A DNA stretch of 64,000 nucleotides from Candidatus Lachnocurva vaginae (GCA_011082265.1 CP049781.1:186001-250000); one strand, 5' to 3'. Counted from the stretch's first letter, positions 16,627-27,500 are shown. The notes: generated from the letters alone by a model not told the origin. Made by a program: numbers and translations.

Positions 16627-17427
16627 ATGGATTATAAAATAGTTTTTTGCGATGTAGACGGTACACTTTTAAATAGTAATCATATGGTTTTAAATAATAC
16701 AGTTTCGGCTATTAATGAATTAGAGAGCAAGGGAATAGAATTTGTTATCACATCAGGTAGGAGCCCTGCTGGAATTTATCCTATTTTGCAAAAAAACAAT
16801 TTGATATCCCCAATTATTGCATTCGGTGGAGCTCTTATTTTAGATAAAAATAAAAATGCGTTATATTCCAAAGGATTTTCAAAAGCAATAGGAAGAGAAG
16901 TTATAAAAGCTATCGAAGAAAGTAAAATGGATATAGCTTGGAATGTCTTTTCAAATGATTTATGGATTGTAAAATCTAAAAATGATAAAAGAATTATAAG
17001 GGAAGAAAAACTTGTAGAAGCAAGCAATATACAGGGAAATATAGATATAATTAAAGATGGAAATGAAATCCATAAAATTATGTGCATAGGAAATCCTGAT
17101 ACGATTTTAGAAATGGAAAAATATTTAAAATCAAAATTCCCTAAGCTTTCCATTTTTAAATCAGCGGACATACTTCTTGAAATCATGCAAAAAAATGTTA
17201 ATAAAGGTTCAGCAATAAAAGAACTTTGTAAGATATGGAATATACAGATGGAAAAAACTGTCGCATTCGGAGATAATTATAACGATGTTGATATGTTAAA
17301 GACTGTTTCTATGCCTTTTTTAATGGGAAATGCTCCGAGCAAGCTAAAACAAATTTTTAAAAATATTACAGATAATAATGACAATGATGGAATTTATAAG
17401 GGCCTTATAAAAATAGGATTATTGTAA
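16627..17427 (+). CDS. Cof-type HAD-superfamily phosphatase
   Basis: A 266-residue HAD hydrolase. Motif I is DVDGTLL (D9 and D11), motif II is TSGR, the motif III lysine is in VNKGSAIKEL, and motif IV is GDNYNDVDML, which places it in subfamily IIB (Cof/YidA). These enzymes act on sugar phosphates, FMN or PLP. The ribosome binding site AGGAGAAAA precedes the ATG. It stands alone between phoR and phosphoglucomutase, so its substrate could be a sugar phosphate, but this is only inferred from position. Confidence 0.88.
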   Translation: MDYKIVFCDVDGTLLNSNHMVLNNTVSAINELESKGIEFVITSGRSPAGIYPILQKNNLISPIIAFGGALILDKNKNALYSKGFSKAIGREVIKAIEESKMDIAWNVFSNDLWIVKSKNDKRIIREEKLVEASNIQGNIDIIKDGNEIHKIMCIGNPDTILEMEKYLKSKFPKLSIFKSADILLEIMQKNVNKGSAIKELCKIWNIQMEKTVAFGDNYNDVDMLKTVSMPFLMGNAPSKLKQIFKNITDNNDNDGIYKGLIKIGLL

Positions 17428-17577
17428 TTTTAGTGACTCTTCCTATGATTAAGAATATAATAAAAATCATAAAAAAGGTAACACTATTTAAGAAAATAGT
17501 TATAAATTTGACTTAATTTATTATATTAAAGGAATGATATTATTGAATAAAGACTTACGTTAAGGGGGGAAGAAAAA

Positions 17578-19260
17578 ATGACACCTATGGAAAATTATGA
17601 GCTTTGGCTTAAAAATCTTTCGGATGAGGATCCTTTAAAAGAGGAACTTTTAAATATAAAAGGCAACGAAAAGGAGATTGTCGACAGATTTTATAAGACG
17701 ATAACCTTTGGAACGGCAGGACTTCGAGGAATTTTGGGAGCAGGATCTAATAGGATGAATACTCTTACAGTAGGTCGTGCAACTGAGGGAATCGCAAATT
17801 ATATTCTTAAATCTAAAGAGGATGTAAATAGAGGAGTTGTGTTTGCTTATGATTGTAGACATAATTCAAAAGAGTTTGCATATCTTGCCGCTTCAATTCT
17901 TGTAGCAAAGGGAATCAAGGTATATCTTTTCCCATCACTTCGCCCAACTCCAGAGCTTTCATATCTTGTAAGACAGCTTCGTACGATTTCGGGAGTTAAT
18001 ATGACTGCTTCTCATAATCCGAAAGAATATAATGGCTATAAAGTTTATTGGAAGGATGGAGCACAGATCTCAGGAGAAATATCAAAAGGGATGAGTAAAG
18101 AAATAGAAGCTCTTTCACTTTTTAAACGTCCTAAAACTATGGATCTTAAAGAGGCAGAGGATAAGGGACTTTTGGTATGGCTCGGAGAAGATATGGATAA
18201 AAAATTTCTTGATTATGTAAAATCCATGTCGATGATTCCCGAAAGTGAACTTGATAAGAGTATATCGTTCGTTTATACGCCTTTAAATGGAGCAGGCAGT
18301 ATTCCAATGAAAACTATTATTTCTGACTATGGATATAAGGAATGCCATATTGTAAAAGAGCAAGAAAATCCCGACCCGGATTTTACGACAGTAGGATACC
18401 CAAATCCTGAGTATCATGAAGCATTTTTGCTGGCGGAAAAGCTTGCCAAAAAAGTATCAGCAGAGCTTATCATTGCAACTGATCCCGATTCCGACAGAAT
18501 GGCAGTTGAAATACGAGACGATAAAGGAGAATATTTACAGCTTAATGGAAATCAAACTGGAGCACTCATAATTTCTCATATGGCAAGAAGCCTTAAAAAA
18601 GCGGGAAAATTAAAAGATAATTCATTTATGGTAAAATCCATAGTTACAAGCGATATGGGAAAAACTATATGCAGCGACTATGGAATTAAGACTTATGAGG
18701 CTCTAACAGGATTTAAAAATATTTGCGGTAGAATTCCAGATCTTCAAAAACAGGGATATAATTTCTTCTTTGCATACGAGGAATCTGTAGGATGTGCACC
18801 GGGAGAAGAGATAAGAGATAAAGATGGAGTTACGGCGGGCTTTCTAATGCTTGAACTTGCTTCAGCTCTTAAAAAAGAAGGGAAAACTCTCTATGAGTAT
18901 TTAAATGAACTTTTTAAAAGATATGGTTACTTTAAAGAACATCCTTATTCACTTGTACTTAAAGGAGAAGAAGGCCAAAGAAAGATAGATTCCATAATGG
19001 ATAAATTCAGAAATGGGAAGCTTAATAATTTCGGGAAATTTAAAGTGGAAAAAGTAATTGATTATATAAATGGATATGAAGATATTCCTGCTTCAAATGT
19101 TCTTAGATTTTTTATAGATGAAGGAACATGGTTTGCTGTACGCCCGTCAGGAACAGAACCTAAGCTTAAATTCTATTTCTATACAAAAAAGAGTAGTAAG
19201 AAAGAAGCGGATGAAACAATAGAAAAGCTTTCAGCTGAAGTTTTAAAATATACCGAATAG
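17578..19260 (+). CDS. pgcA: Phosphoglucomutase / phosphomannomutase (alpha-D-phosphohexomutase)
   Basis: A 560-residue cytosolic mutase with the four domains of the family: active-site phosphoserine loop TASHNPKEYNGYK (Ser about 145), metal loop DPDSDRMAV (about 302), sugar loop EESVGCAPG, and phosphate-binding loop RPSGTEPKLK near the C-terminus. The length fits the long PgcA/PGM-2 group. A very strong GGGGGGA ribosome binding site precedes the ATG. It interconverts glucose 1-phosphate and 6-phosphate for glycogen or cell-envelope precursors. It ends at a bidirectional terminator shared with the chemoreceptor that converges from the other side. Confidence 0.94.
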   Translation: MTPMENYELWLKNLSDEDPLKEELLNIKGNEKEIVDRFYKTITFGTAGLRGILGAGSNRMNTLTVGRATEGIANYILKSKEDVNRGVVFAYDCRHNSKEFAYLAASILVAKGIKVYLFPSLRPTPELSYLVRQLRTISGVNMTASHNPKEYNGYKVYWKDGAQISGEISKGMSKEIEALSLFKRPKTMDLKEAEDKGLLVWLGEDMDKKFLDYVKSMSMIPESELDKSISFVYTPLNGAGSIPMKTIISDYGYKECHIVKEQENPDPDFTTVGYPNPEYHEAFLLAEKLAKKVSAELIIATDPDSDRMAVEIRDDKGEYLQLNGNQTGALIISHMARSLKKAGKLKDNSFMVKSIVTSDMGKTICSDYGIKTYEALTGFKNICGRIPDLQKQGYNFFFAYEESVGCAPGEEIRDKDGVTAGFLMLELASALKKEGKTLYEYLNELFKRYGYFKEHPYSLVLKGEEGQRKIDSIMDKFRNGKLNNFGKFKVEKVIDYINGYEDIPASNVLRFFIDEGTWFAVRPSGTEPKLKFYFYTKKSSKKEADETIEKLSAEVLKYTE

Positions 19261-19300
19261 GTAAGAAATAATAATATTTAAGGCTTGGAAAATATAATAA

Positions 19301-19367
19301 AAAAGACACTTAATATAACAATGTTATAAAGAATAAAAATTCTAAAAAGTTATATTAAGTGTCTTTT
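19301..19367. terminator. Bidirectional terminator between phosphoglucomutase and chemoreceptor 1
   Basis: AAAAGACACTTAATATAAC at 19301-19319 is a perfect 19-bp inverted match to 19349-19367. The arms have A and T tracts at their outer ends, so the hairpin works in both directions for the two converging genes. The loop is 29 bases. Confidence 0.85.
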
Positions 19368-19401
19368 ATCATCTTAAAAAATACTTAAATTGCAACATAT
19401 A

Positions 19402-21561
19402 TCATATATTGAATTTTGAAATTTCTTCCTGAAGCTGATTTGCTATATTTGAAAGATTTTCGCTTGCTTTTGATATATTTTGAATTGACTGCGACTGTGT
19501 ATCGACAGAAGCGGCGGATTCTTGCGTTGTAGCGGCATTTTCTTCTGCAATTTTTGAAAGATTCTCAACGACTCTTACAACATTATTATTCTCTTCTGAA
19601 ATAATCTTAGCTTCATTATCAATTTTTTCTACTATTGATTTACTATTATCGACTTCTGTTGCAATTTCATTAAATTTAATTCCGGTTTCATTAACCTTCT
19701 CATTTTGCTTATTTATCATATCTTCAGAAGATTCCATCATTTCGACAGCTTCTTCAGATCTTGCTTTTAAGTCTTCTATTACGGATCTTATTTCGCTTGC
19801 AAATTTTGCAGAATCTTCAGCAAGCTTTCCTATCTCTCCTGCAACAACGGCAAAACCTCTTCCTGCATCACCGGCTCTTGCAGCTTCAATTGAAGCATTT
19901 AAGGCTAAAAGATTTGTCTGATCCGAAATTGACTGAATCATATCGGAAGCTTTCGAAATAGTTTCTGTTGATTTATTTGTCTTATTTATAACTTCTGCAA
20001 CTTGTGACGAAACTTTTTTGTTCTCTTCTGTAATATTAACGAGTTCAGTTAAAATTTTACTTCCCTCATTTTTCTTTATGGCAATAGTGTTAGTTGATTC
20101 ATTAAGTACCTTTAAAACTTCCAGCATGTCGCTTAAAAGCTGATTGGATTTTTCAACAGAAGCTGCTGCACTTTTAGTATCTTCAGCTTGTGAAGAGGCA
20201 CCTTTTGCAATATTATTTACGGCATTTGATACATCTTCTGAAGAAGTTGAAGCGGACTGAGCAGTAGCTGAAAGTTCCTCAGCTGTTGCAGCTGTATTCT
20301 CCGAATGCTCAGAAATCTGCAATACAATAAATGTAAGATTACTTATCATTGTATCAATAGATGAAAATAGACTACCGATTTCATCCTGATTTTTCAAGTA
20401 TTTCTCGGATTTCGAAGCCTCATCTACAACATCAAGATTAAAATTCGCAATCTTATTCATTGCAGATTTAACAATTGATAATGGGTGACCGACATGCTTT
20501 ATAAGAATTGCAAATATAATTATACCCATAATAATAATTACGGCTAAGCTATATAATATATTTAATAATGTAGTATGATAAACATCTTTTAAAAACTCTT
20601 TTAAAGAAGTTACTGATGCGATACACCATTTATCATTTGTACCTTTGATTACAGTAGAAACATAAAACATCTTTCCTTTAACTTTTGTATCGGGAATAAT
20701 AGTTGTATTTATTTTATGTCCTTTTTTTATAGCAATGTCAACATCACTTTTTATGTTCGGAGCTATATTATACAAGTTTTTCATTATATATTTTCTATCA
20801 AGTCCGTTTGCTATAAAATATCCGTCGTTTGTAAGAAGAGATTTGAAATCATTGTCACCATTAGAAACAGCTTCCAATTTTTTCTGTATTTCAGCAAAGG
20901 AGATATCCAAAATTACTACGCCGACAGGATCAAAATCTTCTTTTATAGGAATATAGTAGGAAGTGACGATATGCCCCGTAATCTTATCGATATGAGGCTT
21001 TACAAGGAAGGTTTTCCCTGTACTCATTGCACGTTTAAACCAAGACTGATTCGTATCGTCTCTATTACAAGTTTCAGGAGAATTTTTATTACCGCTTACA
21101 TAAGAAGCAAAAACTCCGGAAGAAGAATCTTCATTTATAAAGTCTTTATCACGACCGTCGAATTTATCTTTATCAAAGCAAACGCCTATACCCGTGAGCA
21201 TAGGTCCGCTCTGTTTAAAAACATCTTCAAGGTATGTCGTAACTGCTTGTCTATTTCTAAGGTCTTTGGAATTCTCTTTTAATAAATTTTCAGTAAAAAC
21301 TTTAGTATAAAAGCCGGTATCATATAGACCGCTCATTCTACCTTCTAAATCACGTGCTAAATCTTTAGCTTCGGACAGTTTTCCGGTTTCTCCATTTTTT
21401 ACAGTTATTATATAAGCTCGATAAATGTCATAACCTGATTTTGTACCAAGTATCAAAAAAAGCAAAATTGAAATAAAAATACCGATTTTTAAACTTAAAC
21501 TTTTACCGAACTTAAGATTAAATCTGAAATTTTTCAGATTTTTGCTTTTAAAAAATTTCAT
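19402..21561 (-). CDS. Methyl-accepting chemotaxis protein 1 (dCache sensor)
   Basis: A 719-residue chemoreceptor: TM1 near 26-46, a double-Cache extracellular sensor of about 290 residues, TM2 near 340-362, HAMP, and a long coiled-coil signalling domain with the conserved hairpin tip [18 protein letters not shown]. Sensor strands include the WFKRA segment and IGV-type strands ending VVILDIS. It resembles the three receptors at 25205-32168 but its signalling half is clearly more diverged. The RBS GGAGGT lies just 5' of the ATG and overlaps a cre-like site. Confidence 0.93.
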   Translation of the reverse strand: MKFFKSKNLKNFRFNLKFGKSLSLKIGIFISILLFLILGTKSGYDIYRAYIITVKNGETGKLSEAKDLARDLEGRMSGLYDTGFYTKVFTENLLKENSKDLRNRQAVTTYLEDVFKQSGPMLTGIGVCFDKDKFDGRDKDFINEDSSSGVFASYVSGNKNSPETCNRDDTNQSWFKRAMSTGKTFLVKPHIDKITGHIVTSYYIPIKEDFDPVGVVILDISFAEIQKKLEAVSNGDNDFKSLLTNDGYFIANGLDRKYIMKNLYNIAPNIKSDVDIAIKKGHKINTTIIPDTKVKGKMFYVSTVIKGTNDKWCIASVTSLKEFLKDVYHTTLLNILYSLAVIIIMGIIIFAILIKHVGHPLSIVKSAMNKIANFNLDVVDEASKSEKYLKNQDEIGSLFSSIDTMISNLTFIVLQISEHSENTAATAEELSATAQSASTSSEDVSNAVNNIAKGASSQAEDTKSAAASVEKSNQLLSDMLEVLKVLNESTNTIAIKKNEGSKILTELVNITEENKKVSSQVAEVINKTNKSTETISKASDMIQSISDQTNLLALNASIEAARAGDAGRGFAVVAGEIGKLAEDSAKFASEIRSVIEDLKARSEEAVEMMESSEDMINKQNEKVNETGIKFNEIATEVDNSKSIVEKIDNEAKIISEENNNVVRVVENLSKIAEENAATTQESAASVDTQSQSIQNISKASENLSNIANQLQEEISKFNI

Positions 21562-21571
21562 ATATTATATA

Positions 21572-21597
21572 CCTCCAAGCGTTTACACTTCAGTATA
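21572..21597 (-). promoter_or_regulatory. Probable -10 and cre-like site upstream of chemoreceptor 1
   Basis: On the minus strand TATACT (plus 21592-21597) is followed by GTGTAAACGCTTGGA (plus 21572-21586), which matches the CcpA cre consensus at the central AA-CG core with two mismatches. It would sit at the transcription start, immediately before the ribosome binding site. No good -35 is visible. Confidence 0.35.
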
Positions 21598-21801
21598 ATT
21601 AAGGAAAGTTTTCACATAAAAGTATATACATAAAAGAATTCATAGTCAATATAATGAGGGGGGCTTATGCTTAAGTATAATATCCTTTTGTGTGGAAAAT
21701 GATTGATTTACTTAAAAAAGAATATATATAATATGGTAAAAATTAACATATTTTATAAACAAATTATAACTAAACTATAAAAAATATATAAAGACAAATG
21801 T

Positions 21802-21840
21802 TAAAAACGCTTGCAATTGAAACAAACATAATAGTATAAT
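21802..21840 (+). promoter_or_regulatory. PTS operon promoter with cre-like site over the -35
   Basis: TTGCAA (21811-21816) and TATAAT (21835-21840) are 18 bp apart. The reverse complement of 21802-21816 is TTGCAAGCGTTTTTA, one mismatch from the CcpA operator consensus WTGNAANCGNWNNCW. The rest of the 21562-21921 gap shows no gene. A sigma-54 type promoter was looked for and not seen. Confidence 0.5.
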
Positions 21841-21921
21841 TTACGAGAAAGCTGTTCACTTGAGTCAATAAATTTTATTGATAAGTAGCGCAGCAATATT
21901 TTATAAGGAGGTATAAAGTAG

Positions 21922-22887
21922 ATGGTTAGTATTATCCTAGCAAGTCATGGTGAATTTGCAAAAGGTATTCTACAATCTGTAGGCATGATAATGGGCGAGC
22001 AGAAAAATGTTGCAGCTGTCACATTAATGCCTTCAGAGAGCCCTGATGATATTCATCAGAAAATGGTAGATGCCATAGCATCTTTCGATGACAAGGAGCA
22101 AGTCTTATTCTTGGTTGATTTTTGGGGTGGCACTCCATTCAATCAGGCAAGTTCTTTGATTGATGGACACAAAGATACATGGGCAATTTTGTCAGGAATG
22201 AATCTTCCAATGGTAGTTGAAGCATATTCATCACGTATGACAATGAATAATGCGCATGAAATTGCAACACATCTTGTAGAAGCAGCAAAAGAGGGAGTTA
22301 AAGTATTACCTGAAACTCTTGCACCTAAGACTGCAAGTGCCGGACCTGCACGTAAGTCTAAGGCTGGAGCTCCAGGAAGAATGAAATTCGTTCTTGCAAG
22401 ACTTGACTCAAGACTTTTGCATGGACAAGTTGCAACAGGTTGGTCAAAGGCTGTAAATCCTACTCGTATAATTGTTGTTTCAGACACTGTATGTAAAGAT
22501 GAAATGCGTAAGAAACTGATTCAGCAAGCAGCACCGGGTGGTGTTACAGCACACGTAATTCCGATTAAGCAGATGGTTAAATTATATAATGATGATCAGC
22601 ATTTCGGAAATGAACGTGTACTTCTTTTATTCGAGACTCCACAGGATGTTTTAAAGACAATAGAAGCAGGTGTTAAAATTACTGAGCTTAATGTAGGTTC
22701 AATGGCTCATTCAGTTGGTAAAGTTCAGCCAAATAAAGTTTTAGCTTTTGACCAAAATGACATTGATACATTTAAAGCATTAAAAGAAAAAGGCGTAAGC
22801 TTTGATGTTAGAAAAGTACCTGCAGACAGTAAAGACAATATGGATGCTATCATTGCAAAAGCACAATCTGAGCTTGATAAGCAGTGA
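21922..22887 (+). CDS. manX: Mannose-family PTS fusion protein EIIAB
   Basis: A 321-residue cytosolic fusion. The IIA part (about 1-135) has its phospho-histidine H9 in LASHGEFA. An Ala/Lys/Pro-rich linker (about 136-152) leads into IIB (from M154) with H167 in DSRLLHGQV. The phosphate passes from HPr to IIA, then IIB, then the sugar carried by EIICD. A GGAGGT site precedes the ATG. It is the first gene of a four-gene operon (EIIAB, EIIC, EIID, DUF956), the standard ManXYZ-ManO layout of Firmicutes. The substrates are probably mannose, glucose and glucosamine. Confidence 0.94.
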   Translation: MVSIILASHGEFAKGILQSVGMIMGEQKNVAAVTLMPSESPDDIHQKMVDAIASFDDKEQVLFLVDFWGGTPFNQASSLIDGHKDTWAILSGMNLPMVVEAYSSRMTMNNAHEIATHLVEAAKEGVKVLPETLAPKTASAGPARKSKAGAPGRMKFVLARLDSRLLHGQVATGWSKAVNPTRIIVVSDTVCKDEMRKKLIQQAAPGGVTAHVIPIKQMVKLYNDDQHFGNERVLLLFETPQDVLKTIEAGVKITELNVGSMAHSVGKVQPNKVLAFDQNDIDTFKALKEKGVSFDVRKVPADSKDNMDAIIAKAQSELDKQ

Positions 22888-22914
22888 TAAGGGTAGAATG
22901 GAGGAAGAATAATT

Positions 22915-23718
22915 ATGAGTTTGAATATTATTCAAATAATTTTGGTTATAATCGTAGCATTTTTAGCCGGAATGGAAGGAATTTTGGATGAATGGCATTT
23001 TCATCAGCCAATTATAGCTTGTACTTTAATTGGTATAGTTACAGGTAATGTACTTCCGTGCTTGATTTTAGGTGGTTCACTGGAGATGATGGCACTCGGC
23101 TGGGCAAACATAGGAGCAGCAGTTGCACCTGATGCAGCACTTGCATCTGTAGCATCTGCAATAATATTAGTTTTGGGTGGACAAGGTAAAGCCGGAGTTA
23201 ATGCGGCTATTGCGATTGCAATACCTCTTTCTATAGCAGGACTTTTACTTACAATTATTTGTCGTACTATTGCAACCGGTATTGTTCATATCATGGATAA
23301 AGCTGCAGAAGATGGTAATTTTAAAGCAGTTGAAGCTTGGCAGATTATTGCTATCTGTATGCAAGGTGTAAGAATTGCAATACCTGCAGCTTTAATTTTA
23401 GCTATCGGTGCAGACCCTGTTAAAGGATTACTTAATGAGATGCCTAAATGGCTTACAGACGGACTTGCTGTAGGTGGTGGTATGGTTGTTGCAGTTGGTT
23501 ATGCAATGGTTATTAATATGATGGCAAGCCGTGAAGTATGGCCTTTCTTTGCAATAGGTTTTGTACTTGCAACTGTAAAAGATATAACACTTATGGGACT
23601 CGGTGCTATCGGATTGGCACTTGCTTTAATCTATTTAGCATTATCTAAAAAGGGTGGAACAGCAGTTTCTGCTGATAATACCGGAGATCCTATTGGCGAT
23701 ATGATTGATAATTATTAA
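22915..23718 (+). CDS. manY: Mannose-family PTS EIIC
   Basis: A 267-residue integral membrane protein of the sorbose/mannose EIIC family. It shows the conserved segment LGGSLEMMALGWANIGAA (about 45-62), which lines the sugar path, plus alternating hydrophobic helices. The start has GGAGGAA upstream. Together with EIID it forms the translocation channel. Confidence 0.94.
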   Translation: MSLNIIQIILVIIVAFLAGMEGILDEWHFHQPIIACTLIGIVTGNVLPCLILGGSLEMMALGWANIGAAVAPDAALASVASAIILVLGGQGKAGVNAAIAIAIPLSIAGLLLTIICRTIATGIVHIMDKAAEDGNFKAVEAWQIIAICMQGVRIAIPAALILAIGADPVKGLLNEMPKWLTDGLAVGGGMVVAVGYAMVINMMASREVWPFFAIGFVLATVKDITLMGLGAIGLALALIYLALSKKGGTAVSADNTGDPIGDMIDNY

Positions 23719-23736
23719 TAGAGGGGAGTAAAGACG

Positions 23737-24648
23737 ATGGCAGAGCATATTAAGTTAAGTAAAAAAGATCGTGTATCAGTTTTTCTTCGTTCTACTTATT
23801 TACAAGGTTCTTGGAACTATGAACGTATGCAGAACGGTGGATGGTGTTTCTCATTAATACCGGCATTAAATGCTTTATATAAAACAAAAGAAGAAAGAAT
23901 TAAGGCTTTAAAACGTCATTTGGAATTCTTTAATACACACCCTTATGTAGCATCTCCGATTATTGGTGTTACATTAGCACTTGAAGAGGAAAGAGCTAAT
24001 GGTGCACCTGTAGAAGATGCAGCTATTCAAGGTGTTAAAGTCGGAATGATGGGACCTCTTGCAGGTATCGGTGATCCTGTATTCTGGTTCACAGTAAAGC
24101 CTATCTTAGGAGCACTTGCAGCTTCACTTGCACTTGCAGGAAACATGTTAGGACCTATACTTTACTTTGTATTATGGAACATAATCCGTATGGGATTTAT
24201 GTGGTATACTCAGGAAATGGGTTACAAAGCGGGAACAAAAATTACAGAGGATTTATCAGGCGGTATTCTTCAGGACATTACAAAGGGTGCATCTATTTTA
24301 GGTATGTTCGTTTTAGGTTCACTTGTTAACCGTTGGGTATCAATTAACTTTAAACCTGTTGTTTCTTCAATTAAGCTACAAAAAGGAGCTTACATTGTAT
24401 GGGATAAGCTTCCTAAAGGAGCACTCGGTATTAAGGAAGCATTAACTCAGCATGGAGCAGGGCTTGCACTTGATCAAACTAAGGTTACAACATTACAGGA
24501 CAACCTTAATTCGTTGATTCCGGGTCTTGCAGGACTTGCACTTACACTCATTTGCATGTGGTTACTTAGAAAGAAAGTTTCACCTATCGTAATTATTTTA
24601 GGATTATTCGTAGTAGGTGTTGTTTTCCATGTAATCGGACTCATGTGA
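23737..24648 (+). CDS. manZ: Mannose-family PTS EIID
   Basis: A 303-residue EIID with the family hallmark G-W-C-F-S-L-I-P near residue 31 and the MMGPLAGIGDPVFW stretch (about 105). The membrane helices lie mainly in the C-terminal half. It starts 18 bases after EIIC, with a GAGGGG ribosome binding site. It completes the membrane part of the PTS; class IIa bacteriocins and some phages use this protein as a receptor in related bacteria. Confidence 0.94.
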   Translation: MAEHIKLSKKDRVSVFLRSTYLQGSWNYERMQNGGWCFSLIPALNALYKTKEERIKALKRHLEFFNTHPYVASPIIGVTLALEEERANGAPVEDAAIQGVKVGMMGPLAGIGDPVFWFTVKPILGALAASLALAGNMLGPILYFVLWNIIRMGFMWYTQEMGYKAGTKITEDLSGGILQDITKGASILGMFVLGSLVNRWVSINFKPVVSSIKLQKGAYIVWDKLPKGALGIKEALTQHGAGLALDQTKVTTLQDNLNSLIPGLAGLALTLICMWLLRKKVSPIVIILGLFVVGVVFHVIGLM

Positions 24649-24679
24649 TAAATGACGAATATCAGAAGAGGTATATACA

Positions 24680-25054
24680 TTGATAGAGTCACTTAATAAA
24701 AAAGTTGATTTAGTAGAAGAAGGAACATCATTTTTAGGATTTTCCGATTATGGAAAGCTTATGATTGGCGATAAAGCATTTGAATTTTATGCTGATCAGA
24801 GCCAAAAGAATTATATTCAAATTCCATGGACGGAAATAGATAAAGTTATAATATCAGTAATATTTAATAGGTGGATTCCTAGATTCGCTATAAAGACGAA
24901 AAAGAATGGCATGTATACTTTTGCAGCAAGAGATGTAAAAAAGGTTTTAAGGGCTATTAGAGAGTATATTCCGCCTGAAAGAATGGTTAAGTCACTTAGT
25001 GCATGGCAAGTTTTAAAACGTAATATAACATATTTAATTAAGAAAAAGAAATAA
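24680..25054 (+). CDS. manO: DUF956 family protein (ManO-like)
   Basis: The 124-residue protein starts at TTG (24680) after AGAGG. It has the DUF956 pattern: VDLVEEGTSFLG.SDYGKLMIGD near the start, then PWTEIDKV and RFAIKTKK.G.YTF. Genes of this family nearly always follow mannose-type EIID genes, and ManO has been described as a modulator of the operon. No enzyme motif or membrane segment is seen. It ends before a strong terminator. Confidence 0.85.
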   Translation: MIESLNKKVDLVEEGTSFLGFSDYGKLMIGDKAFEFYADQSQKNYIQIPWTEIDKVIISVIFNRWIPRFAIKTKKNGMYTFAARDVKKVLRAIREYIPPERMVKSLSAWQVLKRNITYLIKKKK

Positions 25055-25102
25055 TAGAGAAATCGTTTCATTTAAATCGATTTAAGAATTCTCATATTGT
25101 AT

Positions 25103-25148
25103 AAAAAAGTTCCTTCTTATCTAGTTTTAGATAAGAAGGAACTTTTTT
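25103..25148. terminator. Strong terminator after the PTS operon
   Basis: A perfect 21-bp inverted repeat (25103-25123 and 25128-25148) with a 4-nt loop, A tract at one end and T tract at the other. It can stop the PTS operon and, from the other side, chemoreceptor 2. Confidence 0.92.
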
Positions 25149-25204
25149 ATATTAAGCTTTAAATTTTAACTATAAATCAAATTTTTATGTAAATAGAAAG
25201 CAAA

Positions 25205-27343
25205 TTAACCTAATTTAAATTTAGAAATTTCTTCCTGAAGCTTTGTAGCTATATTGGCAAGGTTTTCACTCGCTTTTGATATATCTTGAATTGACTGGCT
25301 TTGCGTATCAACAGAAGCTGCTGACTGCTCTGTAGTAGCTGCATTTTCTTCTGCAATAGCTGAAAGATTTCCTACGACACGAACGACATTCTTATTTTCA
25401 CTTGAAATTGAGTTTGCTTCATTATCGATTTTTTCAACAATGGCTTTACTATTATCAAGCTCAGTAGCAATTTCGTTAAATTTATCTTCAGTTTCCTGAA
25501 CTTTTTCATTTTGCTTATTAATCATTTCAGAAGATGTTTTCATCATATTAACAGCTTCTTCAGATTTGCCTTTAAGGTCTTCTATAACAGTTCTTATTTC
25601 ATTTGTGAAACGAGCTGAATCCTCAGCAAGCTTTCCAATTTCTCCGGCAACAACTGCAAATCCTTTTCCGGCTTCACCGGCACGAGCAGCTTCAATTGAA
25701 GCATTTAAAGCAAGAAGGTTTGTCTGATCTGAAATTGACTGAATCATATCTGATGCATTTGAAATAGTTTCAGTCGATTTATTTGTTTCATTAATAACAT
25801 CAGCTACTTTGTCAGCAATATTTTTATGCTCTTCTGTGATAGCGATAAGCTCGGATAAAATCTTACTTCCTTCATTCTTCTTAGATTCAATAGTATTTGT
25901 AGAATTATTAAGCTGCTCTAAAATTTTAATCATTTCTTCAAGAAGACTATTTGATTTTTCAACAGAGCCTGCAGCACTTTGAGTATCTTCAGCTTGTGAT
26001 GTAGCACCTTCTGCAATATTATTTACAGCTGTTGAAACTTCTTCTGATGAAGATGAAGCTGACTGAGCAGTAGCTGTAAGCTCTTCAGCTGTAGCTGCTG
26101 TATTTTGAGAATGCTCTGAAATATTTTGTACAATGGATGTAAGGTTTCCAATCATTTTTGCAATAGATCTGAAAAGGCTTCCTATTTCATCTTTTCTATC
26201 AAAATATTTTATTGCTTGTTCTGTTTCTTTATTAAGATCTAAATCGTAATTTGCCATCTTTTTCATTGCTTTTTCTACGAGAGCAAGAGGCTTTCCAACT
26301 TTTCTAATAAGGATAAATACGATGATAGACGACATAAATATGATAATGAAGAGATTAAATATAATATTTATAATAGTAATATGCTTAACATCTTTTAAAA
26401 AGTAGTTAATTGTAGTACCGGATGATATACACCATTTAGTATCTACTCCCTTAAGAATTACCGGAACATATATAAGTTTACCTTTTTCGTGTGATTCACC
26501 TATTAATTCCGTATTTACTTTTTCTCCTTTTAATATAGCTTCCTCAATACTTTTCTTTGCCTCAGGTACTATATTAAAGAGATTTTTCATTCTTTGATTT
26601 TTGTCAATACCGTTAGCAAGAAATATACCTTTATCAGTAATAACACTATTAAAATTATTAGTACCGCTTGAAAGAGAAGATACCTTTTTTTGTAAATTAT
26701 CAAGTGATACGTCGACAATAATTACACCTATTGTTTTCTTTCCGCTCTGTTCAAATATAGGAAAGCAGTATGAGGTAACAGTCTTTTTTGTTTCACTATC
26801 AAGATATGGATTAAGGATAGAAACTTTACCTGTTTTTATGGTATTTTTAAACCAATCTTTATTTGTACTGTCTAAATCATCTATATCGGTGTTCTTTTTA
26901 TCACCTCCACAATAAACGTTAAAATTACCTTTTGGCGAACCCTTCGTTATATATGCACTATCTCTTCCATCGAAAGCATCTTTGTCGAATGAAGCACCTA
27001 GTCCTACAACCATCGATGGGGTTTTTTGATACATAGTTAAAATTATATGTTTTATAGTATCTCTATTTCTTTTTTCTATTGGAATATCATCCATTGTTCT
27101 CTGAACTACGGATTGAGTATAAACTCCACTGTCGTAGATTTCATTCATTTTTGATTCCAGCATTGCTACTAATCTTTTTGTTTCTTCCAGCTTATAATTT
27201 TCGCCATTTTTTATCGCTTTATTATAAGTTAAACTGATATCATATCCGGCTTTTAGTCCTAAAATTATAAAAAGCATGATGGATATTAAAATACCTACTC
27301 TAAATCCTAAACTGTTAAATCTTTTCTTTGTAATAAAATGCAT
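25205..27343 (-). CDS. Methyl-accepting chemotaxis protein 2 (dCache sensor)
   Basis: I choose the ATG at 27343 (MHFITKK), which has TAGGAGG just upstream; the longer frame starts inside that ribosome binding site region. The 712-residue receptor has TM1 near 12-33, a dCache sensor (KDWFKNTIK and IGVIIVDVS), TM2 near 325-350, HAMP, and the signalling domain with the tip [19 protein letters not shown]. Its last 340 or so residues are almost identical to those of receptors 3 and 4, while the sensor differs, suggesting different ligands feeding one output. Confidence 0.93.
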   Translation of the reverse strand: MHFITKKRFNSLGFRVGILISIMLFIILGLKAGYDISLTYNKAIKNGENYKLEETKRLVAMLESKMNEIYDSGVYTQSVVQRTMDDIPIEKRNRDTIKHIILTMYQKTPSMVVGLGASFDKDAFDGRDSAYITKGSPKGNFNVYCGGDKKNTDIDDLDSTNKDWFKNTIKTGKVSILNPYLDSETKKTVTSYCFPIFEQSGKKTIGVIIVDVSLDNLQKKVSSLSSGTNNFNSVITDKGIFLANGIDKNQRMKNLFNIVPEAKKSIEEAILKGEKVNTELIGESHEKGKLIYVPVILKGVDTKWCISSGTTINYFLKDVKHITIINIIFNLFIIIFMSSIIVFILIRKVGKPLALVEKAMKKMANYDLDLNKETEQAIKYFDRKDEIGSLFRSIAKMIGNLTSIVQNISEHSQNTAATAEELTATAQSASSSSEEVSTAVNNIAEGATSQAEDTQSAAGSVEKSNSLLEEMIKILEQLNNSTNTIESKKNEGSKILSELIAITEEHKNIADKVADVINETNKSTETISNASDMIQSISDQTNLLALNASIEAARAGEAGKGFAVVAGEIGKLAEDSARFTNEIRTVIEDLKGKSEEAVNMMKTSSEMINKQNEKVQETEDKFNEIATELDNSKAIVEKIDNEANSISSENKNVVRVVGNLSAIAEENAATTEQSAASVDTQSQSIQDISKASENLANIATKLQEEISKFKLG

Positions 27344-27360
27344 AATTAATCCTCCTAAAA

Positions 27361-27435
27361 AAACTAGCATTAAAGAATTATGCTTAATATTAAATTGGAA
27401 TAAAAAAATATGTCCAATATAAAACTAGCATTAAA
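27361..27435. repeat. 14-bp direct repeat upstream of chemoreceptor 2
   Basis: AAACTAGCATTAAA occurs at 27361-27374 and 27422-27435, 61 bp apart, in the 5' region of chemoreceptor 2. It could be a regulatory site or the trace of a small duplication. Confidence 0.55.
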
Positions 27436-27463
27436 ATTGAAAATAACCAAACAAGTATAACAT

Positions 27464-27500
27464 AAAAAAACTCACTATCAAATATTGATAATGAGTTTTT
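27464..27500 (-). terminator. Terminator after chemoreceptor 3
   Basis: On the minus strand AAAAACTCATTATCAA pairs with TTGATAGTGAGTTTTT (one G-T pair) around a short ATA-type loop and runs into T residues. It lies downstream of the chemoreceptor 3 stop. Confidence 0.8.

Noticed and set aside
17508..17540. Sigma-A promoter for phosphoglucomutase
   Set aside because: TTGACT has no -10 at 16-18 bp (the nearest TGATAT is at 21 bp), so I do not list it.
21700..21921. Sigma-54 (-24/-12) promoter for the mannose PTS
   Set aside because: No TGGCAC-N5-TTGC type pair is present; a sigma-A promoter fits instead, and no LevR-type activator gene is adjacent.
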